A stretch of 64,000 nt of DNA from Hysterangium stoloniferum. Its lineage: Eukaryota > Basidiomycota > Agaricomycetes > Hysterangiales > Hysterangiaceae. Position numbers and translations under genes: made by a program. This document shows, one piece after another, positions 21,935-33,187 of the stretch. The notes beneath the pieces were generated by a model that searched no databases, was not told the origin of the DNA, and saw only the letters and a list, made by a program, of their open reading frames with translations. The DNA lies in assembly GCA_015178975.1 (NCBI GenBank), contig WHVD01000004.1, forward strand, positions 248,001 to 312,000. The letters run 5' to 3'. Numbering within the stretch: the first letter of the stretch is position 1; each line of letters opens with the position of its first letter.

Positions 21935-23035
21935 TGGGACCCAAACTTGACAAAATTAAGTCAAACTATCATCCTTGGCTTTGTTCTGCAAACCTCTTTA
22001 TTACCCTCACTGGACTTTCTAGCTATGTTGATGGTCCAATCCCAGAACCCAATGATTCTGAGCCTTGTGCTAAGGCTACCTGGCTGGTGAACAACTCCTT
22101 GGCTGCTGCACTCATTGTTTCCACTGGATATTGTATCTGGAAAATACTCCATGGAGTTCCTGGGAATGGATCTTCACAATTCCACTCTCTAGGAATATTC
22201 TAAGGTAGAGTAAATAGTTATTGTCCATATGGGGTAAGCTGTCATTCTATTTTTAGAGACCCCATATTTTGAAGCACCTAGCAGAGACCCCCCCATCCTT
22301 TTCTCTTTGGATATCCCTCTGCTAGGTGAGTAGTTTTTCATCCTGTACCTATTAGCTCCCTAATATACTTTGGATATCCCTCTGCTAGCCTTGTGTGAGT
22401 ACCACAGGGACTGTTTGAGGTTGCCCAGTTGCCCTTACAAAGCCCTCATGACTCATTGTGCCCAAACCACTCCCTTACCCATTACCACTGAGAAAATTTG
22501 TTCCCTGATTGATTGTGCCTATGAAATGGGCAACATTTCTAAAGACCTTTTGAAATGTTTGTTCTTTTAGGTTCTCTTGGAAATGATTTCAGCAACATAT
22601 GATCCATTGTTACTCAAGATATCTCTGCATCTACTGACTCTATCCCTTTTACATCTGCCCAACTCCATGTCTATTTAGATAATGGGCAGAACCTCATTAA
22701 CTCTGACAAGGCACACCCCACTGAGTTGATCACTCTTGGTGAATCCAAACAGGTTCACCCCCTTCCCTTGTCTGTGGTTCAAAATCAGACAGTTCTACTG
22801 TGACAACTACCAGCTCAGCTACCCTTGAATCTGCTGCACCAATAGTTCCTATTAGGTTACAGGGTGCTGATGGTCATGTCTACATCATCAACATTGACTC
22901 ATTGGACTTCTCCTCTTCTGAAATCCCTACCACCAACTTTGCCATGCTTCCCCCTACTGCCCCTTCATCTCAGTTACCTTTTGACCCTTCTTTGCCCCTC
23001 ACTTTGGCACAGGAGAGCATGGAATATGATGGTTG
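21934..23035 (+). pseudogene. Copia-type gag remnant
   Basis: The frame MGPKLDKIKSNYHPWLCSAN, then AKATWLVNNSLAAALIVSTG resembles the N-terminus of Ty1/copia Gag (KL..NY..W), which binds element RNA. Further pieces in other frames (ICSLIDCAYEMGN, then SAQLHVYLDNGQNLINSD, then GADGHVYIINIDSLDF) follow the usual gag order. The sequence is broken by stops and by an unrelated segment after 22100, then cut by the Gypsy LTR at 23036. No protease, integrase or reverse transcriptase remains. Confidence 0.6.
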
Positions 23036-23853
23036 TGTTAGGATACACACACAGGGTGGGTCTCATGAGAAACCCACGGGATATCCGGTAGGACTTGGCT
23101 TCAGCTTATAGGCTGCACCCTCGCTAGATCGTGTTGTCCAATTTCGAACAGGTGGACGGGAATCCCAGGGAGTCCAGGTGGGGTTCGTGGGTCGTAGGTT
23201 GTAAGTCAGAGGTTGTGAGTCGTGAGTCAAGATAGTTGAGAGAGATAGATGTGCCGGAGCCTGTGGGCTCTGACTAGTGTGAGCGATGTGAATCAAGCAA
23301 GGGTTTAGAGTGGGAAAATGGATTAGATTACTGGGGGGAATCTAAGCTAATTTTCTGACTGGATTGTATGTACAACATCTGCCAGTTTATATAGACCGTG
23401 GAGTGAATAACATACCAAATCCAGTAATGATGAAATGAAACTAACAAAACATAAAACGGGAATAATAAACACCAAGTTTGGTGTTAGGAATGGGACGGAA
23501 CGGAGCAGAGTCTGAATCGTGACAAAGCATAACCCATAACGGGAAACAGAGCGGGAGTGGAGTCCTAATCATGACAGGTCATTTGACCAAAACGGGAACG
23601 GGGCTCAGTTAGAGTGGTGATGGGATTCTGAGCGGGGTCCAGTGACTGATGGGTGGGACGAAGATGGACATAGACAGAGACGGAGTCCGGGGGAAGTCTG
23701 GTGACTGATATGTGTTGTAATGAGGTCGAATGTAATGAGTCTTGATGTATGGAGTCTGGGCGGGAAATCCTATAAACAGACATTTGGTGCGTGTGGGGCG
23801 TGGGGGCGTACGGGTTAGTGCCCGGAGTCCGGCGGGATTGTCCAGTCGTAACA
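23036..23853 (-). repeat. 3' LTR of chromodomain Gypsy element, copy 1
   Basis: 818 bp, TGTTAGGATAC to GTCGTAACA on the plus strand. It is read on the minus strand because the coding polymerase region and the polypurine tract are on that strand. It contains the motif shared by many LTRs here (23091-23120). The same LTR bounds copy 2 at 57435. Confidence 0.75.
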
Positions 23854-23867
23854 GTACCCTCCCTTTA
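23854..23867 (-). other. Polypurine tract of Gypsy copy 1
   Basis: The minus strand reads AAAGGGAGGGTAC directly before the LTR start TGTTACGACTGG. Copy 2 keeps the same tract at 57436-57449. It sets the element orientation as minus. Confidence 0.75.
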
Positions 23868-24063
23868 TGCCGAAGTCCCAAAGAGGCTCTAGGCCTAGAT
23901 AAGGTTCTTGTCAGCTACGCGCATGTGTCAAAAGTCATGTCAGTTACACATATGTGTCAAAGAGTCAGGTGATCTGGAAGGTAAAGTTCAAATGCGATGA
24001 GCCTATATAAAAATTGAAAAAAATAGAGATTTTTTCTTCTTCATTACCCCCATCATCGACAAC

Positions 24064-25065
24064 ATGGGACCAAAGCCCACACCGCATAAGCCTATTGGGC
24101 CCTCCACAGGCAATCAGTACCGGGTCCTGCTCACCGCTGCCCAACTCTTAGCGCAGTGGGACGAGCAACATCGACAGCATGAAGAGGTGGAGCGAGAAGC
24201 CCGGGAGGTCGAGGAGGCCCTGAATAGGGAATACCAGGCAGCGGTGGCCACAGAGGAAGAGGCCACACGACAGAAGCAGAGGGATGAGGAGGAGGCTGCA
24301 TGGGTGGCCATGGAGAAGGCCAAGGCAGTGGCAGAGAAAGCCTGGGTGGCTACGGAGAGAGCTGCAGTAGTTGCGGGCAAGGTAAGTCCCAACATTTCGA
24401 CTTGTCGTGCGTTTCTGACTTGGCATTTTCAGTGCAAAGCAACAGAAGTCGAATCGGAGTCCAAGGGGGAGCCCAAAAGCCCCAACAAGGTGAGTCTCAG
24501 GTCCGTGGGAATACTGTGGAGCTAACCGTATCAACAGAAAGCAAGGAAGGCGGCACCAGTCTGCCTACTGACTCGGAATGACCCGCGGTGTTCCGGTTGT
24601 AATGACTGGAACACTGAGTGTAATCGGAAGTCCTCGGAAGTCCAGCCGGGGCCCAGGGTGTTACCAGTGCATGCACCTCAAGGCGAGGTGCTCACTCGTT
24701 CACAAGCAAGCCGCGTGATCTGGTAGTACACGGGAGAATGGCGGGTCAGACGGGTACTCTGGTCTGGACGAAGCCTTGGGATGGATCGCTGAGGGAATTG
24801 AAGCCCAAAACGAGTTGCTCTGGAAGAGCAACAAGGTCAGCCTCATCATGCCCAATGATCTCCGCGCACTCCATGGGGACCATTTTAAGTTCCTGATGGA
24901 GTATGCCGGCTTTGTGTATGAGAATCCAGAGGCGGGAGTTCTGAGGAAGCCGGTACAGATGAGGAAGAGGTGCCCGCGGAGATAGCGGAGCTACCCGAGG
25001 AGATGGCTGAGGCAGGGAAACAGGAGGTGGGGAAAAAAGACAGTCCCATCAATGTAGATGAATAG
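24064..25065 (+). pseudogene. Antisense accessory ORF of the Gypsy element, two introns, coiled coil plus Zn2Cys6-like cluster
   Basis: The gene lies between the integrase/chromodomain and the 3' LTR and runs opposite to pol. Exon 1 (24064-24381) starts MGPKPTPHKPIGPSTGNQ and encodes a long E/A/R-rich coiled coil (EVEREAREVEEALNREYQ). Introns at 24382-24432 (GTAAGT to TTTCAG) and 24490-24537 (GTGAGT to AACAG) are both phase 0. Exon 3 carries CSGCNDWNTEC and CYQCMHLKARC, two C-X2-C-X6-C halves as in fungal Zn(II)2Cys6 DNA-binding domains. A helical tail follows (IAEGIEAQNELL) and the frame ends DSPINVDE. A +1 shift between the two cysteine halves and another before the tail break this copy. 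Copy 2 at 57647-58601 has the same introns. The protein may bind DNA; that is inference. Confidence 0.7.
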
Positions 25066-25256
25066 AATAATAAAACTTGATAATGATTTTGAACATATAA
25101 AAGTAAAGCATGAAAAAACATAAGAATCAAAGTCCACGGAGAATCCGCTTAAGGACTTGAAAGACATGTCAGAACCTGTAAAAGCAAAGAGAGACATAGA
25201 GCGACAGGGAATAATGAAAATGAGTCCAAACATAACACGGGGTCCACGGAGTGTGG

Positions 25257-25860
25257 TCAGAAAGATGATAATGGTCCAGGTTTGAGTGGGTAAGCTGTAT
25301 GAAAGTCAGTAATGATTTCTGTGGCATTACCGAGTTCCATGGCCAAAATCCATGAGGTTTCTTCATCAGTGCCCTTGTAACCCACCCACTTAACCAAGTA
25401 AAGCAGTTTACAAGTGCGTCGACGCTTATCAATTTTTGAATCTAAAATCTGTGAGATTTCAAACTCGGGTTCTCCATCAATAATGACCGGAGGAGGTGGA
25501 GATTGCATGTGATCCGGGATAGTGTTAGCAGTACAAGGTTCTAACATAGAAACATGAAATACCGGGTATACCATGCGCATGCTATCCAGAAGCCGTATGG
25601 TCCAAGAAACTGAACCTACTTGTGCGATAATTTCAAATGGACCTAAATATTTTTCAGCAAGCTTTTTTGATGGACGGGTAGTCCTAAAGAATTGAGCTTT
25701 GACATAAACACGGTCACCTATCTTGAAGTTGGGTGGTGGAATCCGGTGTTTGTCCACTGAATGTTGGTATTGCTCTTGGGTGGACTTAATTGCAGTCTGG
25801 AGTTCCTCGTGGAGCTCATGGAGGTCTGTGGTGAACTCTTGAGCACGAGCAGAGGTGAGA
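25257..25860 (-). pseudogene. Chromodomain Gypsy integrase C-terminus, 5'-truncated
   Basis: The minus strand reads HRIPPPNFKIGDRVYVKAQF and EKYLGPFEIIAQVGSVSW, the integrase C-terminal GPF/GPY-like module. HPVFHVSMLEP-type sequence follows, then a chromodomain (PEFEISQILDSKI, LLYLVKWVGYKGTDEETSW). Chromodomains guide integration of chromoviruses to marked chromatin. Homology to copy 2 (59400-58704) runs to about 25880, where unrelated sequence begins, so the rest of pol is lost. It faces the antisense ORF tail to tail, about 190 bp away. Confidence 0.8.
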
Positions 25861-25880
25861 TTTCATTCTGGATGTACTTG

Positions 25881-26380
25881 TTGTCATGAGATTGAATAAC
25901 ATTAAGTGAATTCGCTCAATGGGTTCTTAGTAGGCTGATCAGGAACCAGATAACCAGGGAAAGGTGTCGCATCCCACTATTTCAGACAAGTACACAGGGA
26001 GTGTGTGGCCTGGACAGCATTATCTCATTTGCCAGAGGTGATTTGATGCATGATCCTCCTTTGGTCAGTAGGAGAAAGCTTGGAAGGACATCCTCCTTTC
26101 AGGTTTTCTTTGTCTATGTCTATCTCCTGACCAATTCAACTGATAGTAGACTTGCTAAGACCTGTTATAGAGGCCACATTCCTATTGGAAAGTCCATTTT
26201 GTAGGAGGAGATGATCTGTTCTTTTTTGAGAGGAGAAATAGCTTTTGTGATGAGAGTGATAGTTAAAACTTTCACAGTCACATATCAATTAGAACATTGA
26301 ATATATGTCAGGTGATTTATTTTGGAATTTTACTATGTCTCTAGTATATAATATTATATAGTGAAGTCTGTGAAGAGATA
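25881..26380. other. Unassigned AT-rich sequence
   Basis: No gene recognised. A 67-codon frame at 26001-26204 has no motif. The sequence lies between the break in the Gypsy remnant and a mariner-like terminal repeat. Confidence 0.35.
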
Positions 26381-27322
26381 GGGTCACAAAACTGTTCCAA
26401 TGCTTGGTTATTTTAAAATATTCACTGTGACACCAATGTCCATCAATATTATGTAATATTTGGGAATATAAAAGCTAATATGCTAAGGCATCTGTGAGAA
26501 TACCTTTACTATTTTAGGAGATTTATTTGATTGGTTATAAAACATTTGATGGGAATTACTGTTACGACCGTGTCGCAGCCATTCGGCCCCGAGGTTATCG
26601 CCACCTATCGATGATTCAAGTTATCACTCAAGTCACCACATCGGAAACCATCGCCCCCAATGCTGACGTATGCTTTTGCAATGATCAAACTCCGTTTACA
26701 CCCACATCAAAATATACTCGTACTATCTGGTTAAACTTTTGATATGTCCCTTTAATTATGATGATCTGTTCTATCCTGTGTTTCACATATGTCTATATAT
26801 ACTTGTAACCCTCAAACTATTTCCTTTTCCTGTAATTCCACTCTCGGTTATCTCTTCGGCCTCCGAACTAATCATACACTTCCTGTTCCTAGTCAAGCTT
26901 ATTGTCAATACCTTTTCCGCTCTTCCCCTAGTTAGTATTTTCTAAATGCCTGCTACTTGTATATGAACCTGCTGTAGTTGTAGTTACTAGGCAATCAGAA
27001 TATCGACTCAGAATACCCATATACATCTCTAGAAGTCTCATACTAAGAATCCCCTCATCCGCCTTGGCTTGCGCTTGCCCACTCTTGGTCCTGACCCCTT
27101 GGCCCGACACTCAACTTATCCTTCAGTCCCAATTGGTATCTCGCTGAAAGGAACTCTTTAGGATTAGTCCTCGCCCGTCCAAAATTTAAGGACACACTAT
27201 GGATGGCGCAGCACATAAGCTGAAGCCAAGTCCTTCCGATCAGTCCCTGTCGGCCACCAACATTAGTCAGTTTTCAGTTCTTAACAATTACCAGAACATT
27301 GGAACAGTTTTGTGAGCCACTG
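26381..27322. mobile_element. Small mariner-like non-autonomous element split by a solo LTR
   Basis: TCACAAAACTGTTCCAATG at 26383-26401 and its inverted complement CATTGGAACAGTTTTGTGA at 27297-27315 resemble the termini of the mariner element at 35208-37332 (CTCACAAAACCTTTCCAATG). The right end reads GAGCCACTGTA, close to the canonical GAGTCACTGTA. Without the inserted LTR the element would be about 210 bp. The left end is degraded. Confidence 0.5.
26560..27286 (+). repeat. Solo LTR, family A
   Basis: 727 bp, TGTTACGACC to TTCTTAACA, flanked by a perfect 5-bp duplication ATTAC (26555-26559 and 27287-27291). A TATA-like CTATATATAC lies near 26791. It inserted into the mariner-like MITE. The shared LTR motif lies on the opposite strand at 27206-27233. 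By comparison with the Gypsy element this is the sense orientation. Confidence 0.85.
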
Positions 27323-28523
27323 TACATATTTTGAGATGAATGCAAAATCAGTGTACAAAATTTTTTTTTTGAAGTGCACTGCACTTGTAATAAGTGTGGT
27401 TGGGCACGTTACAACCGGAAAACCCACTGGAGACTCCAGGCACTACCCTATATGCACCCACACCCTACATGCACCAGTTATTGGTTAACCGGAATACCTG
27501 CCAGGACCTGGACATTGAACCTGCCCTGTCCAACCTTCATTGTCTCAAGAACCAGTCACTGGAATACTCACTGGGACCCATGTATGTCATCCCTGTCTAT
27601 CCCTGATCCTGTCCCACACATCAGTCACTGGACTCCACTTGGAAAGGAATACAACAAGCAAACAATGAATACTTGTCAGCAGACAAGTTTCCAAATGTGG
27701 AACAAGGATCAGGTTCAGAAGTTTGGGAACTAGAAATGTTCCATGGTCAGAAGTCAGGTCAGAAGGTTAAGGAACATTACAGATAATTATGGAAGATTGA
27801 AGTATGGAGGATATCTGAAAAATATTAAGTATACCAAATTCTAATGTACTCTAAAGGTCATTTAAACATCTGGGATGTGATTCAAACATAGTTTGGTTTT
27901 TAAAACTTTTTGAAAGTTTTAAACTCTCTCATACATTACAAACTAAAGAATCTTTCCAGACACAAGTAGACAATAAAAAAAAATTAGTAATTTGAAACAC
28001 TAATACTTTTAAAAAATAGATACCTTTAGATAGTCCATTCCATGCATATGTATGTGTATCATTGGCACCTCTAAATACATATGTATTATTTTGGAATGGA
28101 TCTGTCAATCTGAACAGATTTCTACTTGATTCAACATACCCAGAATATATAGGTTTTACTTAATAAAGACAGCTGTGGTATGAAAAATTTCCAAAAATAT
28201 TTTACATATTTTACATGGAAATAACTACATTACAACTTTTAAAAAACAAAGTACTAATAAAAGTATTAGTAGACATCTGTAAAAGGAAGGAAATTATATA
28301 CAATGGAATTTGTTAAATAACTATGGATTGTATAAGATGTAATATGGAGAACTATTTCTGATGGTTGTTTTTTGATGATATAATTGTTTCAGAATAGATA
28401 TCACTATTTAAAGATGGAGTTTTGTAGAAATATAAATTTTACCAGTAAACATCTGATATTATAATGATTACAGACAACTTCCTATCCAGGAATAGGTTGT
28501 AACATTTGCCAGCTGTGGACTAA
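27323..28523. other. AT-rich non-coding sequence
   Basis: The frame at 27374-27733 is a low-scoring Pro/Thr-rich translation without motif. 27740-28500 is strongly AT-rich with no gene, repeat or structure recognised. Confidence 0.35.
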
Positions 28524-28856
28524 TGTTAAGAACCGAAAACTGACTAATGTTGGTGGCTGACAGGGACCGATCAGAAGGACTTGGCTTCAGCTTATGTGCT
28601 GGGCCCTTGCAAATATCTGTAGGGTGTCCTTAAATTTCGGATGGGCGAAGACTGATCCTAAAGAGTTCCTCCAAAGTTTAACCAGATAATACAGGTATAT
28701 CTTGACGTGGGCGTAAATGGAGTTTGATCATCGTGAAAGCATACGTCAGCGTTGGGAGGCCGATGGTTTCCGATGTGGTGACTTGAACAGTAACTTGAAT
28801 TGTCGATAGGTAGCAATAACCTCAGGGACCGATGGGGTTGCAACACGGTCGTAACA
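28524..28856 (-). repeat. Solo LTR, family A, internally deleted
   Basis: 333 bp, TGTTAAGAACC to GGTCGTAACA, flanked by the perfect duplication ACTAA (28519-28523 and 28857-28861). It matches both ends of the family A LTR at 26560-27286 in opposite orientation but lacks about 400 internal bases. The shared motif is at 28577-28605. Confidence 0.85.
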
Positions 28857-29614
28857 ACTAAAAATATTACATGTTTGGGACATATTCTGGCATTGAGAAT
28901 GTTCCTGAAACTTTATATGGTTCAATTTCGAAAGTTTCCAGAGAATTATCTAGAGTACATAAAATTTGCCATGCATCTTCAAAAGGATGAAGATTCAAGA
29001 CCTGTCATGCTTTGGACTCTGCTCCCACCTGTTCCTGTTATGGTCTAACGACCTGTCACATATTGTTCTCTGCTCCCATTCCATTCCATCCCTAATTCCC
29101 AGTTTAGTATTTACTTGTTTCATTTTATGTTTAATAGTTCTGCCCCTCATTAATACTGGATTTGGTATTATTACATTTCAAAGTCTATATAAGTCTGCCA
29201 TATTCATGTACTTACAATCCAGTTTGAATCTCGAACAAGTTACACTCTCAAACTAGTTACACCCTGACCCAGTCTCTGCTCCTCTCATCTGTCTGCATGC
29301 TTGATTCCCGGAACTCCCATGGAAACTCCAGAATCTACATCTTCCTTGTATGCATTCTGTCAGCTTGAAATATGGACACCTGAATGAGTATACAAGGGCA
29401 CAGCACATAAGCTGAAGCCAAGTCCATCTCTCTCAGCAGTAACTTCTGGTAATTATTCTGATACCACACTCCTTGTACTAATATCCCCAGAAACTCCCCT
29501 GGACTAATTACCTGGGGACTTCATGGGACATTTCCCAGAAAAGTGTGTTCAGAATAATTACCAGAAAATCCATGGGAATTCCTTCGAACTGTATCCTTTG
29601 TTCAGAACTTAACA
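28857..29614 (+). repeat. LTR-like repeat remnant
   Basis: About 29036-29614 runs TGTTATGGTC to AACTTAACA. It carries TCTATATAAGTC near 29186 and the shared LTR motif at 29401-29425 (minus strand). No matching target duplication was found, so it is probably an older or recombined solo LTR. 28857-29035 is unassigned. Confidence 0.45.
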
Positions 29615-30181
29615 GAGCACAAATAAATGGAAATGGTGTTTGGAGAAGTGCTAAATTGCACATTTCTGGACATTATTACTAGAAATCAGTGCATTTTTGA
29701 AAAGGTACAAATTGATTATTGAGAATATTGTTTTGATGAAGCACTTGACTTTTTTCTCAAAGGTACTTTTATTAAGTGCAAAATCACTTTATTTTGACTA
29801 TTTTAAGGGTTTATCTGAAGTCCTGTGAGAGGTACTGTATCACTAATAGCTAGAAAACCTGGTTTTCACTTTATCCTATCTCTCTAATTTCCTTTTATTT
29901 TTTACTACTTTTCCTATTTAAGATATTCTTTGAATATCTTGTTTTACCTTAGTTTGAAGGTCTATGTGCACTTGTAGGCACACAGATGATTGTGTGCACA
30001 TACTTACAATGGTCACACATGTACACTGGGCATTGTTAAGTTCTGGATCTTGGGACAGAATTCCTGGTGGATATTTGTTATGAATTGAATATTCTTCAAT
30101 AAGTCGAATAATATTCTATTGATTGAATTTGAAAGCCTCATTTGACGAAGTATATATTTGCCCTGTTGATGAAGTAAGAGG
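29615..30181. other. AT-rich non-coding sequence
   Basis: No gene recognised. The end of this stretch (30080-30180) resembles 31320-31415, part of a diverged repeat pair. Confidence 0.35.
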
Positions 30182-30743
30182 TGTTAAGTGCCATGTCGGG
30201 AACTTATTCCGGAACTATCGGAAAGTCACCGGAAGTCGGGAACTATCGAATAGGGTCAGGATGTCAGCTTCAGCTTATGTGCTGTGCCTCTATGCAAACG
30301 CTCAAAGTCCTTAATTTCAGAAGTGAGACTTACGATGGAAGATACGGATATTCAGAGTTCCAAAGAGTTCCAAATATCGAGCGTACAGAAAGACGGAAGA
30401 AGGAATAAGAAACTAAGTCGATTCAGATCTGAGGTAAAGTATAATTCATGGAAACTAATATAAGTCTTCTTGTTATTGTACTACAAACTGAGACCATAAT
30501 AAGACGGAAACGGAAGTAATCTTAAAACAGAAATACAATAAGACATATTGGTGAGACAATATTCCAAAACGGGAATATAATAAACAAACGAGTGAATACT
30601 TGTCAACAGACAAGTTACCAAATGCAGAACAAGGGAAGATTGCGGATGATATGGTAACTATGATGTTCCGTAGTCGGAGGTCAGAAGTCAGAGGTTGGGG
30701 ATCGGAAGTCGGATATTGAAACATCCAGGAACGGGTCGTAACA
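30182..30743 (-). repeat. Solo LTR, family B
   Basis: 562 bp, TGTTAAGTGCC to GGGTCGTAACA. Flanks AGAGG and GGAGG differ at one of five positions, consistent with an ageing target duplication. It shares the ends and the central motif (30264-30290) with family A but little else. Confidence 0.65.
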
Positions 30744-31866
30744 GGAGGCTATTACCAGTCGTGAGAGCTCATGGAAGTGTTGTCAAAGAAGTTATGACAA
30801 GTTAGACTTTTGATTATTAATATGACACTAATTTTACAGATATTTCAACTGACTTCCCTCACTCCTTTTGTGACCTTTTTATGCTTTTCTTCATATTGCT
30901 ATGACTATATTATGATTTAATAATGAAATCATTTGTGATGTCAAAATGAGACATGTCAAAAGAGATTCAATGTTGTCAAATAATGTTTGGGTTTATCAAG
31001 TTGAATTTGATGAGTCGAAGAGTTGTTGAATATTACCTTTGAATGTTGTGACAATATTGTATTAAAAATAGTATGAGTTGACTTATTGTAATACACAATC
31101 AACAAGGTGGTAATAGTCTTGTAATATAAGTATTTATATCTCAATCAATGTGTCAGTTAGTGAATCACCTTCTGACGTAGTAGGTAGGATGCTAGTTTAG
31201 ATGTACACTGGTTCTGGCATGCATTAACCTCCAAAAACATGGTCCACAATTAGCATCCTCCTATTAAAAAGTGAAGAAATAGGTGAACCACCTGTCACGA
31301 ATCAAATTTTACTCAATAAAGTTGAATAAACAATTGAAGAATATTCAACAATATCGAATAAAGATGCCTTGTTTGATGAAGTATTAATTCGTCCTGTTGA
31401 TAAAGTGTGAGGCAAAGATAGGACACAGAGGCTCACAAATAATTAAGATCTCAGAGAAAGTTTGATGATCATATAATACAGTAATAATATAATATAATAC
31501 AGGTTTTCTGACTGACTTCCTTCATTCCTATCATTGCCCTTATATACTATATATCATTTACCTATGATGATAATATGATTTCAAAGTGAAATCATCGATG
31601 ACATCAAACTAGATATTTGAGATTGTCAAAGATATTGTCAAAGAATAGTTGAGTTGGAAGTTGAGTTGGAAAGTCAAAGGAATGTTGAAGGAATGTCAAA
31701 GAAATGTCAAAGAAATGTCGAAGAAATGTTAAATTGAATATTATCGAAATTTGAGCTTGTACATTCATGACACCACCCCTAAGAAAAGGGTGGTTTCATC
31801 ATCAATTCCAACATGTTGTGACTTGTGATGGCTGTGACAATATTCCTGAAACATGTCCATGAAGTT
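30744..31866. repeat. Diverged repeat pair, non-coding
   Basis: About 30060-30181 continued at 30744-31140 resembles 31290-31760: shared TTTGATGAAGTAT-type sequence, CTGTTGATRAAGT, then TTCAACTGACTTCC-like and TGTCAAAGA runs. The first copy carries the family B LTR. A hairpin-like CCACCCCTAAGAAAAGGGTGG lies at about 31774-31794. No coding capacity seen. Confidence 0.4.
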
Positions 31867-32522
31867 CTGTTAAGAACTGACTGACAGGCTAAAATGTCGG
31901 GTAACCGATGGGGACCGAACGGAAGGACTTGGCTTCAGCTTATGTGCTGCACCCTCACAAGTTCATGTCAGATGTCCTTAGATTTCAGACGGGTGAAAGT
32001 CGGAGACCGAGGTCAGGGGCCGAGGTCGGAGACCAAGGAGACAGATAGTGAGGTACTTATAAGAGAGCTAGGGGAATGTTCTAAGTCGATATTCTGATTG
32101 CCTAGTAACTACAACTACAGCGGGTTCATATACAAGTAACAGGCGTCTAGAAAATACTAATGGGGAGAAAGGTGGAAAGCGGTATTAACAATAAACTTGA
32201 CTAGGAATGGGAAGTTTATGATTAGTTTGGAGGCCAATGATAACCGAGAGCAGAACTACAATAAAAGGAAATAGTTCGAGGACTACAAATATATGTAGAT
32301 AGACATATGTGAAACATAGCATAGAACGGATCAACATAATAAAAGGCACATATCAAAAGTTTAACCAGACCATACGAGTTATTTTGACGTGGGCATAAAC
32401 GGAGTTTGATCATCACGAAAACATTCATCAGCTTTGGGGGCCGATGGTTTCCGAAGCGGTGACTCGAATCGTTTAAGTGACGGTAGACTCGGGACCGATA
32501 GGGTTGCAACATGGTCGTAACA
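31867..32522 (-). repeat. Solo LTR, family A
   Basis: 656 bp, TGTTAAGAACTG to GGTCGTAACA, flanked by the perfect duplication AGTTC (31862-31866 and 32523-32527). The shared motif starts at 31925. Confidence 0.85.
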
Positions 32523-33076
32523 AGTTCCCAGGGATTAGTCTGGGGAGTATTGGAATATTACCAGAGTACAGATTGGACTTGGCTTCAGCTTATGTGCTGT
32601 GCCCTCATGCATTCACTCAGGTATCCATATTTTGGATGGCAGATATATCCAGAGTGTTTACAGATACTAGGAGTTCCTGGGGGCTCTGGATGTCCAGAGT
32701 CTGGAGAGTTCTGGATATTGAGCAGACAAAAGGGATAAGATAAGAACTAATGAGATACAAACTAATTCAAAGACTAAGTTGAGATTAAAACTGGAGTGTA
32801 AGTACATGACTATGGAAGACTATATAGTTGTTCCAATAATTGTACTACATATCTAGGAGTATAATAAAACCTATTTGGAACTGTTTCCAAAGTAAGTATA
32901 CAATAGCAAGTCAGATAAATGAGGATACAAGGATAGGGACAGATCAGGGACTAAGTGCAAGAACAATAAACAAATGAATGAACATCTGTCAACCAGCCAG
33001 TTACCAAATGTGGAACAAAGGAAGTGAGTTGGAATATCCACAGATATCTGATACTGTCCAGAAATGGATCCTAACA
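32523..33076 (-). repeat. LTR remnant split by the family A insertion
   Basis: The sequence right of the inserted LTR continues with the shared motif (32575-32605) and ends GGATCCTAACA. Its left part should lie just before 31862, but I could not fix the start. It is therefore older than the LTR inside it. Confidence 0.45.
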
Positions 33077-33187
33077 CTATAATGACTAAGTGTGCATATT
33101 TCCAGGAAAGCCATGGGTTCTGGGAAGGTCAGAACATTGGTATAGAGAGGGGTTGACAAGGATGATCTGGTGAAGGTTGGGCCATGG

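Noticed and set aside
21931..21947. TGGGACCCAAAC after the Copia LTR as a primer-binding site
   Set aside because: It overlaps the gag start codon and does not resemble the usual initiator tRNA complement; no partner LTR to confirm the LTR end.
24114..24534. Minus-strand ORFs of 93 and 128 codons
   Set aside because: Shadows of the coiled-coil codons of the antisense ORF; low-complexity Ser/Ala/Leu translations.
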